This document shows positions 1 through 6,391 of a DNA stretch of 12,958 bases, one piece after another. Under the pieces are notes generated by a model. That model ran no database searches and was not told the origin of the DNA. It was given only the letters and a program-made list of their open reading frames with translations. Made by a program: the position numbers and the translations under genes. Every line of letters begins with the position of its first letter. The first letter of the stretch is position 1. The stretch comes from an uncultured cyanobacterium (GTDB taxonomy: Bacteria > Cyanobacteriota > Cyanobacteriia > PCC-6307 > Cyanobiaceae): the NCBI GenBank assembly GCA_903934745.1, contig CAIZOZ010000488.1, positions 1 through 12,958 on the forward strand. The letters are read 5' to 3'.

Positions 1-627
1 ATCAAGGCCGCCTATCGGGCCCTGGTGAAGCTTCACCATCCTGATCTCGGTGGTGATGATCAGCGGATCCTGGCCCTCAATGCCGCCTGGGAGGCCCTGC
101 GCGATGGCCCGCGTCGCCGGAGCTATGACGCTTCCTGTGGGGTGAGTGAGCCCGGGGCGCCTGCGGCAGGCCCGGCTCCTGAGACTTCACCGCCAGGGCG
201 CCCGCGCCGCCAGCGTGGCGCCGCCAGCGACGAGCAGCTGCTGGATTGGCTGCAACACGTGTATGCGCCGATTGATCGCCTGCTGGCCCAGGTGATCAAT
301 CCCTTCCCGGCTCAGCTGCGGGCCCTGTCCGCCGATCCCTACGACGATCAGCTGATGGCGGACTTCTGCACCTTCCTGGAGCAGGGCCAGGCGCGGCTTG
401 AGAAGGTGGTGGCTCTGTATCGCTCCATGGCCTGCCCCCGCAGTGCCCAGGGTTTCGGTCTCAGCCTCTATCACTGCCTCAGCCAGGTGCAGGACGCCTT
501 AGTGGAACTGGAGCGCTACACCATGGGCTACGTCGACAGCTACCTGCACGATGGCCGCGAGATGCTGCGCGAAGCCAAGCGCCGCCGCAGCTTGTTGCTG
601 GAGGAGCGGCGGCGGCTCGAGCTCTGA
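1..627 (+). CDS. J-domain (DnaJ-like) protein, 5' end missing
   Basis: The frame is open from the first base, so the N-terminus lies outside the window; 208 residues are visible. Fragment residues 1-45 match the second half of a J domain: the helix II end, the diagnostic HPD tripeptide at residues 13-15, then NAAWEAL and RRRSYD as in helices III and IV. J domains stimulate Hsp70 (DnaK) ATPase. A Pro/Ala/Gly-rich linker (about 48-68) leads to a helical C-terminal region of about 135 residues ending in a strongly charged Arg/Glu helix. There are no zinc-finger CxxCxGxG repeats, so this is a type III J protein and not DnaJ itself. The client is unknown; the C-terminal region may be a cyanobacterium-specific partner-binding domain (inference). 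It converges on ndhO with a 52-base gap. An in-frame GTG at 25 cannot be the true start because it would cut the J domain. Confidence 0.85.
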   Translation: MKAAYRALVKLHHPDLGGDDQRILALNAAWEALRDGPRRRSYDASCGVSEPGAPAAGPAPETSPPGRPRRQRGAASDEQLLDWLQHVYAPIDRLLAQVINPFPAQLRALSADPYDDQLMADFCTFLEQGQARLEKVVALYRSMACPRSAQGFGLSLYHCLSQVQDALVELERYTMGYVDSYLHDGREMLREAKRRRSLLLEERRRLEL

Positions 628-679
628 ACGGCCAGGTGCTGAGGCGCCACGGCTGGGTGGAGAAAGGTCCGATGGGGCT

Positions 680-952
680 TCAGCTGGCGCTGTAGGGCTC
701 CAGCTGGTCGAGCCGTAGCCATACATCCGGCACCGGCCGGCGCCAGCGCAGCTGGGCATGACTGCCCTTGATCGCCAGGATTTCGCCGGGCCCCTCAAAA
801 ATGTAGGTAGGAGGCTGGGGATCGCTGGCGGCGGCTTCCAGGCTGCCGCCATAGGCGGCGCGGGCCACCCTCACCAGGGCACCTTTCTTGAAGGCGGGGG
901 CAGCGGCAGGCGCGCTGCTGGCCGGCGGGGTGGAGGCGGAGGGGTCGGCCAT
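680..952 (-). CDS. ndhO: NAD(P)H-quinone oxidoreductase subunit O
   Basis: A 90-residue protein matching NdhO, a small peripheral subunit of the cyanobacterial and plastid NDH-1 complex at the thylakoid membrane. NDH-1 takes electrons from ferredoxin to plastoquinone in respiration and cyclic flow around photosystem I. After a 20-residue Ala/Pro/Ser-rich N-terminal extension comes the family core: KKGALVRV (22-29), YGGSLEAAASD (34-44), PPTYIFEGPGEIL (47-59), LRWRRPVPDVWLRLDQLE (68-85). The core resembles a small SH3-like barrel. The ATG at 952 has no strong Shine-Dalgarno. The gene is divergent from the epimerase-like gene across a 91-base spacer holding an inverted repeat, and convergent with the J-domain gene. 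Family knowledge places NdhO as a modulator of complex stability and activity; nothing here shows regulation directly. Confidence 0.93.
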   Translation of the reverse strand: MADPSASTPPASSAPAAAPAFKKGALVRVARAAYGGSLEAAASDPQPPTYIFEGPGEILAIKGSHAQLRWRRPVPDVWLRLDQLEPYSAS

Positions 953-973
953 GGCGAGCGTGGCGGAAATTTC

Positions 974-1014
974 AGGCTAGGTGTTGGCGGCGCCAGCGGG
1001 TGTCCCCCTAGCCT
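974..1014. promoter_or_regulatory. 8-bp inverted repeat in the ndhO/epimerase divergent spacer
   Basis: AGGCTAGG at 974-981 is matched perfectly by CCTAGCCT at 1007-1014, with 25 bases between the arms. A small hairpin (TGGC, three-base loop, GCCA; 985-995) sits inside. The element lies 22 bases upstream of the ndhO start and 30 bases upstream of the epimerase start, so it could be an operator or a leader structure for either gene. It cannot be a terminator for either, since both are transcribed away from it. Function is inference. Confidence 0.35.
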
Positions 1015-1043
1015 CCCCTTCAGCACTGGTGGGGAATCACGAC

Positions 1044-1979
1044 ATGAAGCTGTTGCTATTGGGTTGCTCGGGATTTGTGGGGCGGGAGCTGGTGCCCTTT
1101 CTGCTGGAGCTGGGCCACTCGCTCACCCTGGTGAGCCGCCGCTCCCATCCGTTCCCCATGCTCGAGAGCGAGCGGCTGGTGTGCCTGCAGCTGGATCCCG
1201 CCGCTGCCGCCAGCTGGCAGAACCCGGAGCTGCGCCAGGCCCTTGCGGCTGCCGAGGGGGTGGTGAACCTGGCCGGTGAGCCGATCGCTGAACAGCGTTG
1301 GACTGCCGAGCATCGCCAGCGGCTGCTGGACAGTCGCCTCAACACCACCGCCTGCCTGGTGGCGGCGATGGCGCCGCTGCGCCAGCCGCCGCGGGTGCTG
1401 ATCAATGCTTCCGCCGTTGGCTACTACGGCACCAGCCTGGAGCGCTGTTTCAGCGAGTCCAGTCCGGCTGGCAGCGATCTGCTCGCCCAGCTCTGTCAGC
1501 GTTGGGAGGCCACCGCCGCGACCGTTCCCGGTGGCTGTCGCCTGGTGATTCTGCGCATCGGCATTGTGCTCGGCCCCGATGGCGGCGCCCTCGGCAAGAT
1601 GCTGCCGGTGTTCCGGCTCGGCTTCGGCGGCCCCGTGGGTTCAGGCCAGCAATGGATGAGCTGGATCGAGCGCCACGATCTCTGTCGGCTGATCGCCACC
1701 GCCCTCGAAGATTCGGCTTACAGCGGCGCTTACAACGCCGTGGCCCCGGAACCCACCCGCATGGGCATTTTCGCTAACGCCCTGGGCCGGGCCCTGGGCC
1801 GGCCCAGCCTGCTGCCGGTGCCTGGGGTGATTCTGCGGCTGCTGCTCGGTGATGGGGCCAGGGTGGTGCTGGAAGGACAGCAGGTGCTGCCGGAACGGCT
1901 GCTGGCCCAGGGCTTTCAGTTTCAGCGCCCTTCGCTCAACGCTGCCCTCGCCGCTGCCACCAGCCCAGGGCCCCGCTGA
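1044..1979 (+). CDS. TIGR01777 family NAD(P)-binding epimerase-like protein (SDR39U1-type)
   Basis: A 311-residue atypical short-chain dehydrogenase/reductase. The N-terminal Rossmann glycine motif GCSGFVG is at residues 7-13 and VVNLAGEPI at 73-81. The family signature NASAVGYYG at 121-129 carries the tyrosine near the usual active-site position, followed by FSESSPAGSDLLAQLCQRWE (136-155) and RIGIVLGPDGGALGKMLP (171-188). The C-terminal DUF1731-like segment is seen as LRLLLGDGARVVLEGQQVLPERLL (264-287). Length fits the family. The substrate is unknown; homologues are annotated only as nucleoside-diphosphate-sugar epimerase-like and occur in plastids as well. ATG 1044 is chosen because MKLLLLGCSGFVG begins directly at the Rossmann strand; an in-frame GTG at 981 lies inside the inverted repeat and adds only unconserved residues. 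The 3' end overlaps the converging membrane-protein gene by 44 bases. Confidence 0.9.
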   Translation: MKLLLLGCSGFVGRELVPFLLELGHSLTLVSRRSHPFPMLESERLVCLQLDPAAAASWQNPELRQALAAAEGVVNLAGEPIAEQRWTAEHRQRLLDSRLNTTACLVAAMAPLRQPPRVLINASAVGYYGTSLERCFSESSPAGSDLLAQLCQRWEATAATVPGGCRLVILRIGIVLGPDGGALGKMLPVFRLGFGGPVGSGQQWMSWIERHDLCRLIATALEDSAYSGAYNAVAPEPTRMGIFANALGRALGRPSLLPVPGVILRLLLGDGARVVLEGQQVLPERLLAQGFQFQRPSLNAALAAATSPGPR

Positions 1980-2283
1980 GCAGGGCCGCCGCCATCAGCA
2001 GCCCGATCGCCGGGGTGAACAGCGGCTCCCACAGCAGCTGGAAGAGGTGCAGGGGTGCCTCCACCCCGCGGCTGTGGAGCACCACCGCCAGGGCAAACCA
2101 AAGCGCTGCCGCGATCACCAGAAACACATCGGCCACCAGGGCCAGGTCGAGCCAACCCTTGAGCCGTTGCAGCAGCGGCGCCGAAGTGGCTGCCGGCTGG
2201 GGCTCGGCGTCACGGCCTGTCTCACTGCTGTTGTGGGCCGGGATGCGGCTGGGCTCGCCGCTTTCGGCCAGTGGTGGGGTCAT
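1936..2283 (-). CDS. Small two-helix membrane protein, function unknown
   Basis: A 115-residue protein with a polar, probably disordered N-terminus (1-38, rich in Pro, Ser, Glu) and two predicted membrane helices: about 46-69 (LDLALVADVFLVIAAALW...) and about 85-108 (WEPLFTPAIGLLMAAALL...), ending in a basic tail, RRGQR. I do not recognise a named family; it looks like one of the conserved hypothetical membrane proteins of picocyanobacteria. The ATG at 2283 overlaps the stop of the upstream lipid-A-synthase-related gene as ATGA (2280-2283), which strongly suggests coupled translation and fixes the start; in-frame upstream codons would extend into that gene. Its last 44 bases overlap the converging epimerase gene on the other strand. 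Its position after the LpxB-like gene suggests it could help that protein at the membrane, but this is inference. Confidence 0.75.
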   Translation of the reverse strand: MTPPLAESGEPSRIPAHNSSETGRDAEPQPAATSAPLLQRLKGWLDLALVADVFLVIAAALWFALAVVLHSRGVEAPLHLFQLLWEPLFTPAIGLLMAAALLSGALGWWQRRGQR

Positions 2284-3515
2284 CGGGCTCCAGGCGGCAG
2301 GTCGCTCAGCAACTCCATGATCGCCGCGGCCATGCGGTGGCTGCCGCCGGGGTTGCCGATCCGCTCGGCCCCGATGGCCGCCAACTGCTGCCGCCAAGTC
2401 GGGCCCTGCTGCGGATCGGCCAGCCGTGCCAGCAAGCTGGCGGCGAGCTCGGCGCCGGCCTGCAGTGCTGCGGCGCTGCCCACCGCCCCGCTGGCACAGC
2501 TGAGCCCGGGGCCCAGCAGGCGCCGCTGGGCTTCGGCGAATCCCGGCGTGAACTGGGGCCCGTGGCCCTCCAGCTGCAGCACCGGCTTGCCCAGCCCCAC
2601 CGCTTGTTCGGCGGCGGTACCGGTCATCGATAACACCAGATCACTGCCGCCCAGCACTGCCGCGAAGCGCCCCCAGTGCAGCTGCAGCCGCTGCAGGCCT
2701 CGCACCAGCACCAGGGAGGCGTTGCCATCCTCCGGGCCCCGGCCCTGTTCCAGGGTCCAGCCCAGGGGAGCGCCGATCCGGGCCAGGGTGGTGGCGTCCA
2801 GGTCTCCCACCAGGGCGGCCTGGAGGGCCAGGGCCGGCGCAGGCTGCAGGGGTGCGGGCAGGCGACGGAGCAGGTCCAGCATCAGCTCGAGGTTGCGCCG
2901 GGCTTCCGGCAGGCGGCTGCCGGGCAGCACCGCCAGGGTCTGGGCGGCCCCAGAGGGAATCGGTTCGCCGGCCTCGCTCACCGGATCGAGGAACGGATTG
3001 CCCAGGAATTGCACCGGCCGCCCCAGCTGGTCGCTGAGATCGCTGGCGGTGAGGGCATCCCGGCTCCAGACCTTGCGGAAGCGGCGGCGGCGCAACAGCC
3101 AGCCACAGGGCCAGGGCAGCCGCAGGCGACCCTCATAGTGACTCGAATAGGCGACCAGATACACCACCGCCGGCCGCCGGGCCAGCCAGGCGGCCAGCAC
3201 CGGCAGCAGGTCGCCGACGGCCACGATCAGCCGGTCGCGGCGGCCGCGCAGACTCAGCAGCCGCCGCAGCACATCGAGGTATTGGCCCTCCCGCAGTTCG
3301 GTGATGCGGCCAGCGAGGCTCGTGTAGCCCAGTCCGCCGGTGCTGAATTCACGGGTGCGGCTGATCACCGGAATGCCCGCCTGGCGGTAGGGATGGCCGT
3401 GGCCCACCAGCGGCAGAGCCTCCACCGCGAGCCCCTGGGCCAGCAGCTGTCGGCCCAGCAAGGCGCCACTGAGGTCTTCCCCGTGGCCGTTGCTCAGCAA
3501 TAGCAGCCGGCTCAA
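2280..3515 (-). CDS. Lipid-A-disaccharide synthase-related protein (TIGR03492-like)
   Basis: A 411-residue protein with the layout of GT-B glycosyltransferases related to LpxB. It begins at once with the nucleotide-fold strand LLLLSNGHGEDLSG (4-17). Further motifs are LVAYSSHYEG (120-129), LGNPFLDP (171-178), LAVLPGSRLPEARRN (194-208), MTGTAAEQAVGLGKPVLQL (298-316, the usual sugar-nucleotide binding region) and a C-terminal ERIGNPGGSHRMAAAIM (385-401). The related cyanobacterial family is distinct from true LpxB, and its substrate is not known. No ATG occurs in the N-terminal half. The only start that keeps the conserved N-terminus is TTG at 3515, which overlaps the stop of the TPR gene as TTGA (3512-3515). 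The downstream membrane gene is joined by ATGA. The location suggests co-translation with both neighbours. A role in glycolipid or envelope glycan synthesis is inference from the fold. Confidence 0.83.
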   Translation of the reverse strand: MSRLLLLSNGHGEDLSGALLGRQLLAQGLAVEALPLVGHGHPYRQAGIPVISRTREFSTGGLGYTSLAGRITELREGQYLDVLRRLLSLRGRRDRLIVAVGDLLPVLAAWLARRPAVVYLVAYSSHYEGRLRLPWPCGWLLRRRRFRKVWSRDALTASDLSDQLGRPVQFLGNPFLDPVSEAGEPIPSGAAQTLAVLPGSRLPEARRNLELMLDLLRRLPAPLQPAPALALQAALVGDLDATTLARIGAPLGWTLEQGRGPEDGNASLVLVRGLQRLQLHWGRFAAVLGGSDLVLSMTGTAAEQAVGLGKPVLQLEGHGPQFTPGFAEAQRRLLGPGLSCASGAVGSAAALQAGAELAASLLARLADPQQGPTWRQQLAAIGAERIGNPGGSHRMAAAIMELLSDLPPGAR

Positions 3516-3943
3516 GCCTGCAGCCAGGCTCGCACCTTCTCCAGGGCTTGCCAGCCCGGCCGCCGCCGCAGCCCATCGGCCATCGAGTCGTTCAGTTCGG
3601 CGGCCAGTTCGGGGGCCATCAGCATCACCCGCTGCACGATCTCAATGTGCTCACGCACACCCTTCTGACTGGTTTCCAGCATGGCCACGCTGAGGTTGAT
3701 GCGGGCCTGGGGATCCTGGGGATTGAGCCGTACCGCGGTGCGGGCGGAGCCCAGGGCATCGTGGGGGCGATCCAGCAGCAGCTGCAGCCAGGCCAGGCAG
3801 GTCCAGCCGGCCGACTGCCGCGGCGACTGGGCGGTGATCGTCAGGAAGTCGTCAATCAGCTCTTCGGGGTCGGCCCCCTGCTGGTAGCGGCCGATCGCCT
3901 GGTCGAACAGGGAGGCGTCGCTGGAGGAGGGGCTGGCCGTCAT
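3512..3943 (-). CDS. Small TPR-containing protein
   Basis: A 143-residue soluble protein. Residues about 44-90 form at least one tetratricopeptide-like helical pair (GWTCLAWLQLLLDRPHDALGSARTAVRLNPQDPQARINLSVAML), with the typical W/L, A and P positions. The flanking helices DQAIGRYQQGADPEELIDDFL (14-34) and EHIEIVQRVMLMAPELAAEL (98-117) probably extend the superhelix. No catalytic motif is visible, so a protein-binding role is likely. ATG 3943 is chosen because upstream in-frame codons read into the iron-sulfur gene with low-complexity Pro/Arg sequence. The gene lies 61 bases after the A-type carrier gene and its stop overlaps the TTG start of the LpxB-like gene. I do not know its partner; genetic coupling points to the LpxB-like protein more than to the Fe-S carrier. 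Confidence 0.8.
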   Translation of the reverse strand: MTASPSSSDASLFDQAIGRYQQGADPEELIDDFLTITAQSPRQSAGWTCLAWLQLLLDRPHDALGSARTAVRLNPQDPQARINLSVAMLETSQKGVREHIEIVQRVMLMAPELAAELNDSMADGLRRRPGWQALEKVRAWLQA

Positions 3944-3960
3944 GGCAGCGGCGAAGGGAA

Positions 3961-3973
3961 AGGGCTTGGCCCT
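3961..3973 (-). terminator. Weak hairpin between the Fe-S carrier and TPR genes
   Basis: AGGGC and GCCCT form a 5-bp stem with a 3-base loop. Read on the minus strand it is followed by a T-rich run (TTTCCCTT), as in a weak intrinsic terminator or attenuator. It lies about 31 bases after the Fe-S carrier stop codon. The stem is short, so read-through is likely. Confidence 0.25.
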
Positions 3974-4004
3974 CAGATTCCCACGCCGTGCGGCCGGCCG
4001 GCCC

Positions 4005-4433
4005 TCAGACGGCGAAGGAACTGCCGCAGCCGCAGGTCTGGGTGGCGTTCGGATTGGTGAAGTTGAAGCCCCCACCGATCAGGGCGCTGGAGAAATCAAG
4101 TTGCATCCCGTAGATGTAAAGCAGGCTCTTGGGATCGGAGACCACCCGGAAGCTGGGAGCCCCGCTCGGCTTGTAGACGTAGGTTTCATCATCGTCGCGG
4201 ATGGCCTCGGCGTCGATGAAATCCATGGTGTAGCTCATGCCGCTGCACCCACCGGAGCGCACCCCCACCCGCAGCAGTTTGGCCTCGCCCTGTTGCTGCA
4301 TCAGGCCTGCCAGCTGCTTCATCGCCGGCTCGGTGATCAGGATGCCCTTGCCGTCAACGCCGGTGAAGGTGGCAGTGGGGGCCTGGCTGGCGGCGGTCTC
4401 GCTGAGGGTGGGGCTGGCGGTCTCCGGAGTCAT
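4005..4433 (-). CDS. A-type iron-sulfur cluster carrier (IscA/SufA/ErpA/HesB family)
   Basis: A 142-residue protein whose C-terminal 110 residues match the HesB/IscA family of Fe-S cluster carriers, which pass clusters from SUF/ISC scaffolds to apoproteins in the cytosol. The three invariant cysteines are present: C63 in GGCSGMSY (61-68), and C134 and C136 in TCGCGSSF (133-140). Other family marks are ILITEPAMKQL (31-41), LLRVGVRSGG (53-62) and DPKSLLYIYGMQLDFS (100-115). The first 28 residues are a Ser/Thr/Ala-rich extension not needed for the fold. ATG 4433 is used because in-frame sequence further upstream reads into the spacer repeats. Whether the protein is IscA-, SufA- or ErpA-like cannot be settled by eye. 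It heads a minus-strand cluster and faces crtQ across a 457-base divergent spacer, so both promoters must lie there. Confidence 0.93.
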   Translation of the reverse strand: MTPETASPTLSETAASQAPTATFTGVDGKGILITEPAMKQLAGLMQQQGEAKLLRVGVRSGGCSGMSYTMDFIDAEAIRDDDETYVYKPSGAPSFRVVSDPKSLLYIYGMQLDFSSALIGGGFNFTNPNATQTCGCGSSFAV

Positions 4434-4489
4434 GGCGTCAGGGAAGGTGGTGGGTTGGGTGGGCTGGAACTGGAACAGCGGTGGGCTGG

Positions 4490-4526
4490 CGGCTGGCCTC
4501 AGGATCAACGGCTGGCCTCAGGACAA
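4490..4526. repeat. Tandem duplication, unit 19/18 bases
   Basis: CGGCTGGCCTCAGGATCAA (4490-4508) is followed directly by a second copy (4509-4526) that lacks one T. The 15-base core CGGCTGGCCTCAGGA is identical in both. The copies lie 57-93 bases upstream of the Fe-S carrier start. It could be a slippage duplication or a doubled regulator site; nothing decides between these. Confidence 0.8.
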
Positions 4527-4779
4527 CTGTGGCTGCTGCTCTGAGGGTGGCTGGTGCCAATCGCCGACGGCCGATCAAGGCCCCTGAATTGATGGCGGGG
4601 CCTTGGACCGCTGCGGCTCGAGGTTGGTGGCGGCAGATTCAGCTATGGAAGATTCTTGGCGGTGGAGGCCATGGTCGATCGAGTCTGAGGCCAGTTCCAC
4701 GCGGCTGGGAGATCAGCCAGGGATGGGGGGCTTGAGCCGCGGGTTTGGACCTGGTGTGCGAGGCCATTGAACTGAAATC

Positions 4780-4866
4780 ACTCTATGGAGTTCGCTGCCA
4801 GGCTGCCTTCTGCCCAGGGTTTCCCCTGTCTCAGGGCCCCGACCCAGCCCCGCCGCTCCATAGAGT
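4780..4866 (+). promoter_or_regulatory. Structured crtQ leader: 11-bp inverted repeat with inner hairpins
   Basis: ACTCTATGGAG (4780-4790) and CTCCATAGAGT (4856-4866) are perfect reverse complements separated by 65 bases. Between them CCCTG (4824-4828) can pair either with CAGGG at 4815-4819 (4-base loop) or with CAGGG at 4832-4836 (3-base loop), so the two hairpins exclude each other. The right arm ends 24 bases before the crtQ GTG and 12 bases before its ribosome binding site GGGAGAG (4879-4885). If transcription starts upstream of 4780 this is a candidate attenuator or regulatory leader; if it starts inside, the arms may be protein-binding half sites. Function is inference. Confidence 0.45.
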
Positions 4867-4890
4867 CGGGTTTGACGCGGGAGAGCAAGC

Positions 4891-6384
4891 GTGCGGGTGG
4901 CCATCGTGGGTGCCGGATTGGCCGGTCTGTCGGCGGCGGTCGATCTGGTGGACGCCGGCCATCAGGTGGATCTCTATGAGGCGCGTCCGTTCTTCGGCGG
5001 CAAGGTGGGCAGCTGGGTCGACGACGGCGGCAACCACATCGAAATGGGGCTGCATGTTTTCTTCTTCAACTACGCCAATCTCTTCGCCCTGATGCGCAAG
5101 GTGGGGGCGATCGACAACCTGTTGCCCAAAGAGCACACCCATCTGTTCGTCAATCGTGGCGGCGACCTGCGCGAACTCGACTTCCGCTTTCTGATCGGCG
5201 CCCCTTTCAATGGCCTCAAGGCCTTCTTCACCACGCCCCAGCTCGACTGGATCGACAAGCTGCGCAACGCTCTGGCCCTGGGCACCAGTCCGATCGTGCT
5301 GGGGCTGGTCAACTACGAGGCGGCGATGAAGGTGATTCGCGATCTGGATCGCATCAGCTTCCAACAGTGGTTCCTCGGCCATGGCGGCAGCCAGCGCAGC
5401 ATCGAGCGGATGTGGAACCCGATCGCCTATGCCCTCGGCTTCATCGACTGCGAGGCGATCTCAGCGCGCTGCATGCTGACGATCTTCTTGATGTTCGCCA
5501 CCAAAACGGAGGCCTCCAAGCTCAACCTGCTCAAGGGCTCCCCCCATCGCTGGTTGACCGGGCCGATCCTGGCCTACATCGAAGCCCGGGGCGGGCGGCT
5601 GCATCTGCGCCACCGGGTCACGGCGGTCCATTACGAGCAGAGTGGCGGTGTCACCGCGGAAGGTCCGGAACTGCGGGTCACTGGGCTCACCTTGGGCAGC
5701 CCCGAGGGTGAGCTTGAGGTGCAGGCCGACACCTATCTGGCCGCCTGCGATGTGCCGGGTATTCAGCGGCTGCTGCCGCAGGATTGGCGTCGTTTTTCCC
5801 AGTTCGCGGCGATCGACAAGCTTGAGGCGGTACCGGTGGCCACGGTGCAGTTGCGTTACGACGGCTGGGTGACCGAATTGGGGAACACTCCGGCCGCCAG
5901 CCGCCGCCGCGGCGATCTGGCCCAGCCAGCTGGGCTCGACAATCTGCTCTATACCGCTGACGCCGATTTCAGCTGCTTCGCCGATCTCGCCCTGGCCAGC
6001 CCGGTGGATTACCGCCGCGAAGGTCAGGGGTCGCTGCTGCAGTGCGTGCTCACCCCCGGCGATCCCTGGATTCCGAGGAAGAGTGAGGAGATCGTCGCCC
6101 ATACCGATCGCCAGGTGCGGGAGCTGTTCCCGTCGGCGGCACCACTGCAGTTGCTCTGGAGCAACGTGGTCAAGCTGGCCCAGTCCCTCTATCGCGAGGC
6201 TCCAGGGATGGAGCCCTACCGGCCGGCCCAGCGCACGCCGGTCAGCAACTTTTTTCTGGCCGGCAGCTATACCCGCCAGGACTACATCGATTCGATGGAG
6301 GGTGCCACGATGAGTGGGAGGCTGGCGGCGGCGGCGATCCTCGATCGCCCGGTGACCCTGGCCAGCCATGGGGCGGTGGTCTGA
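4891..6384 (+). CDS. crtQ: Zeta-carotene desaturase (plant/cyanobacterial CrtP-CrtQ type)
   Basis: A 497-residue FAD enzyme of the plant-type carotene desaturase family (CrtQ/ZDS). It converts zeta-carotene through neurosporene to lycopene at the thylakoid and passes electrons to plastoquinone. The N-terminal dinucleotide fold has GAGLAG (7-12), acidic E30 ending the second strand, and ARPFFGGKVGSW (31-42). HIEMGLHVFFFNY (49-61) and the C-terminal FAD segment LAGSYTRQDYIDSMEGATMSG (456-476) are as expected for ZDS. Sequences such as MWNPIAYALGFIDCEAISARCMLTIF favour CrtQ over phytoene desaturase CrtP. The start is GTG 4891, giving MRVAIVGAG directly at the Rossmann strand, with GGGAGAG at 4879-4885 as a good ribosome binding site. 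The leader carries an inverted repeat. Downstream come SRPBCC and lipoprotein genes on the same strand. Length is normal and no frameshift is seen. Confidence 0.95.
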   Translation: MRVAIVGAGLAGLSAAVDLVDAGHQVDLYEARPFFGGKVGSWVDDGGNHIEMGLHVFFFNYANLFALMRKVGAIDNLLPKEHTHLFVNRGGDLRELDFRFLIGAPFNGLKAFFTTPQLDWIDKLRNALALGTSPIVLGLVNYEAAMKVIRDLDRISFQQWFLGHGGSQRSIERMWNPIAYALGFIDCEAISARCMLTIFLMFATKTEASKLNLLKGSPHRWLTGPILAYIEARGGRLHLRHRVTAVHYEQSGGVTAEGPELRVTGLTLGSPEGELEVQADTYLAACDVPGIQRLLPQDWRRFSQFAAIDKLEAVPVATVQLRYDGWVTELGNTPAASRRRGDLAQPAGLDNLLYTADADFSCFADLALASPVDYRREGQGSLLQCVLTPGDPWIPRKSEEIVAHTDRQVRELFPSAAPLQLLWSNVVKLAQSLYREAPGMEPYRPAQRTPVSNFFLAGSYTRQDYIDSMEGATMSGRLAAAAILDRPVTLASHGAVV

Positions 6385-6391
6385 TCTCAAG

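Larger units (their letters stand above)
4434..4890. other. 457-base divergent intergenic spacer, no supported gene
   Basis: This region separates the starts of the Fe-S carrier (-) and crtQ (+). The open frames crossing it are short, unconserved-looking and run into the flanking genes out of frame, so I call no protein here. It contains a tandem 19/18-base duplication (4490-4526), two copies of CTATGGA (one at 4783-4789, another in 4641-4660), the 11-bp inverted repeat before crtQ, and several small G/C hairpins. No convincing -35/-10 pair with correct spacing could be assigned. The length leaves room for a small RNA, but I see no recognisable one. Confidence 0.6.

Noticed and set aside
635..648. 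A small hairpin (GGTGC/GCGCC) between the J-domain gene and ndhO as a terminator
   Set aside because: Only five pairs including one G-T, with no T-run on either strand; indistinguishable from chance.
758..1279. A plus-strand frame opposite ndhO entering the epimerase gene
   Set aside because: Gly-rich translation typical of antisense GC-rich DNA; ndhO and the epimerase explain the region.
1849..3138. A 429-codon plus-strand frame running through the epimerase end and opposite two minus-strand genes
   Set aside because: It covers parts of three supported genes in wrong frames, and its Ser/Arg/Pro-rich translation has no domain.
2676..3503. A 275-codon plus-strand open frame opposite the LpxB-like gene
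   Set aside because: Antisense shadow; the opposite strand shows conserved family motifs along its whole length.
4767..4789. TTGAAC followed by TATGGA as a crtQ promoter
   Set aside because: The spacing is about 11 bases, far from the 16-18 expected, so it cannot be a normal sigma-70 type pair.
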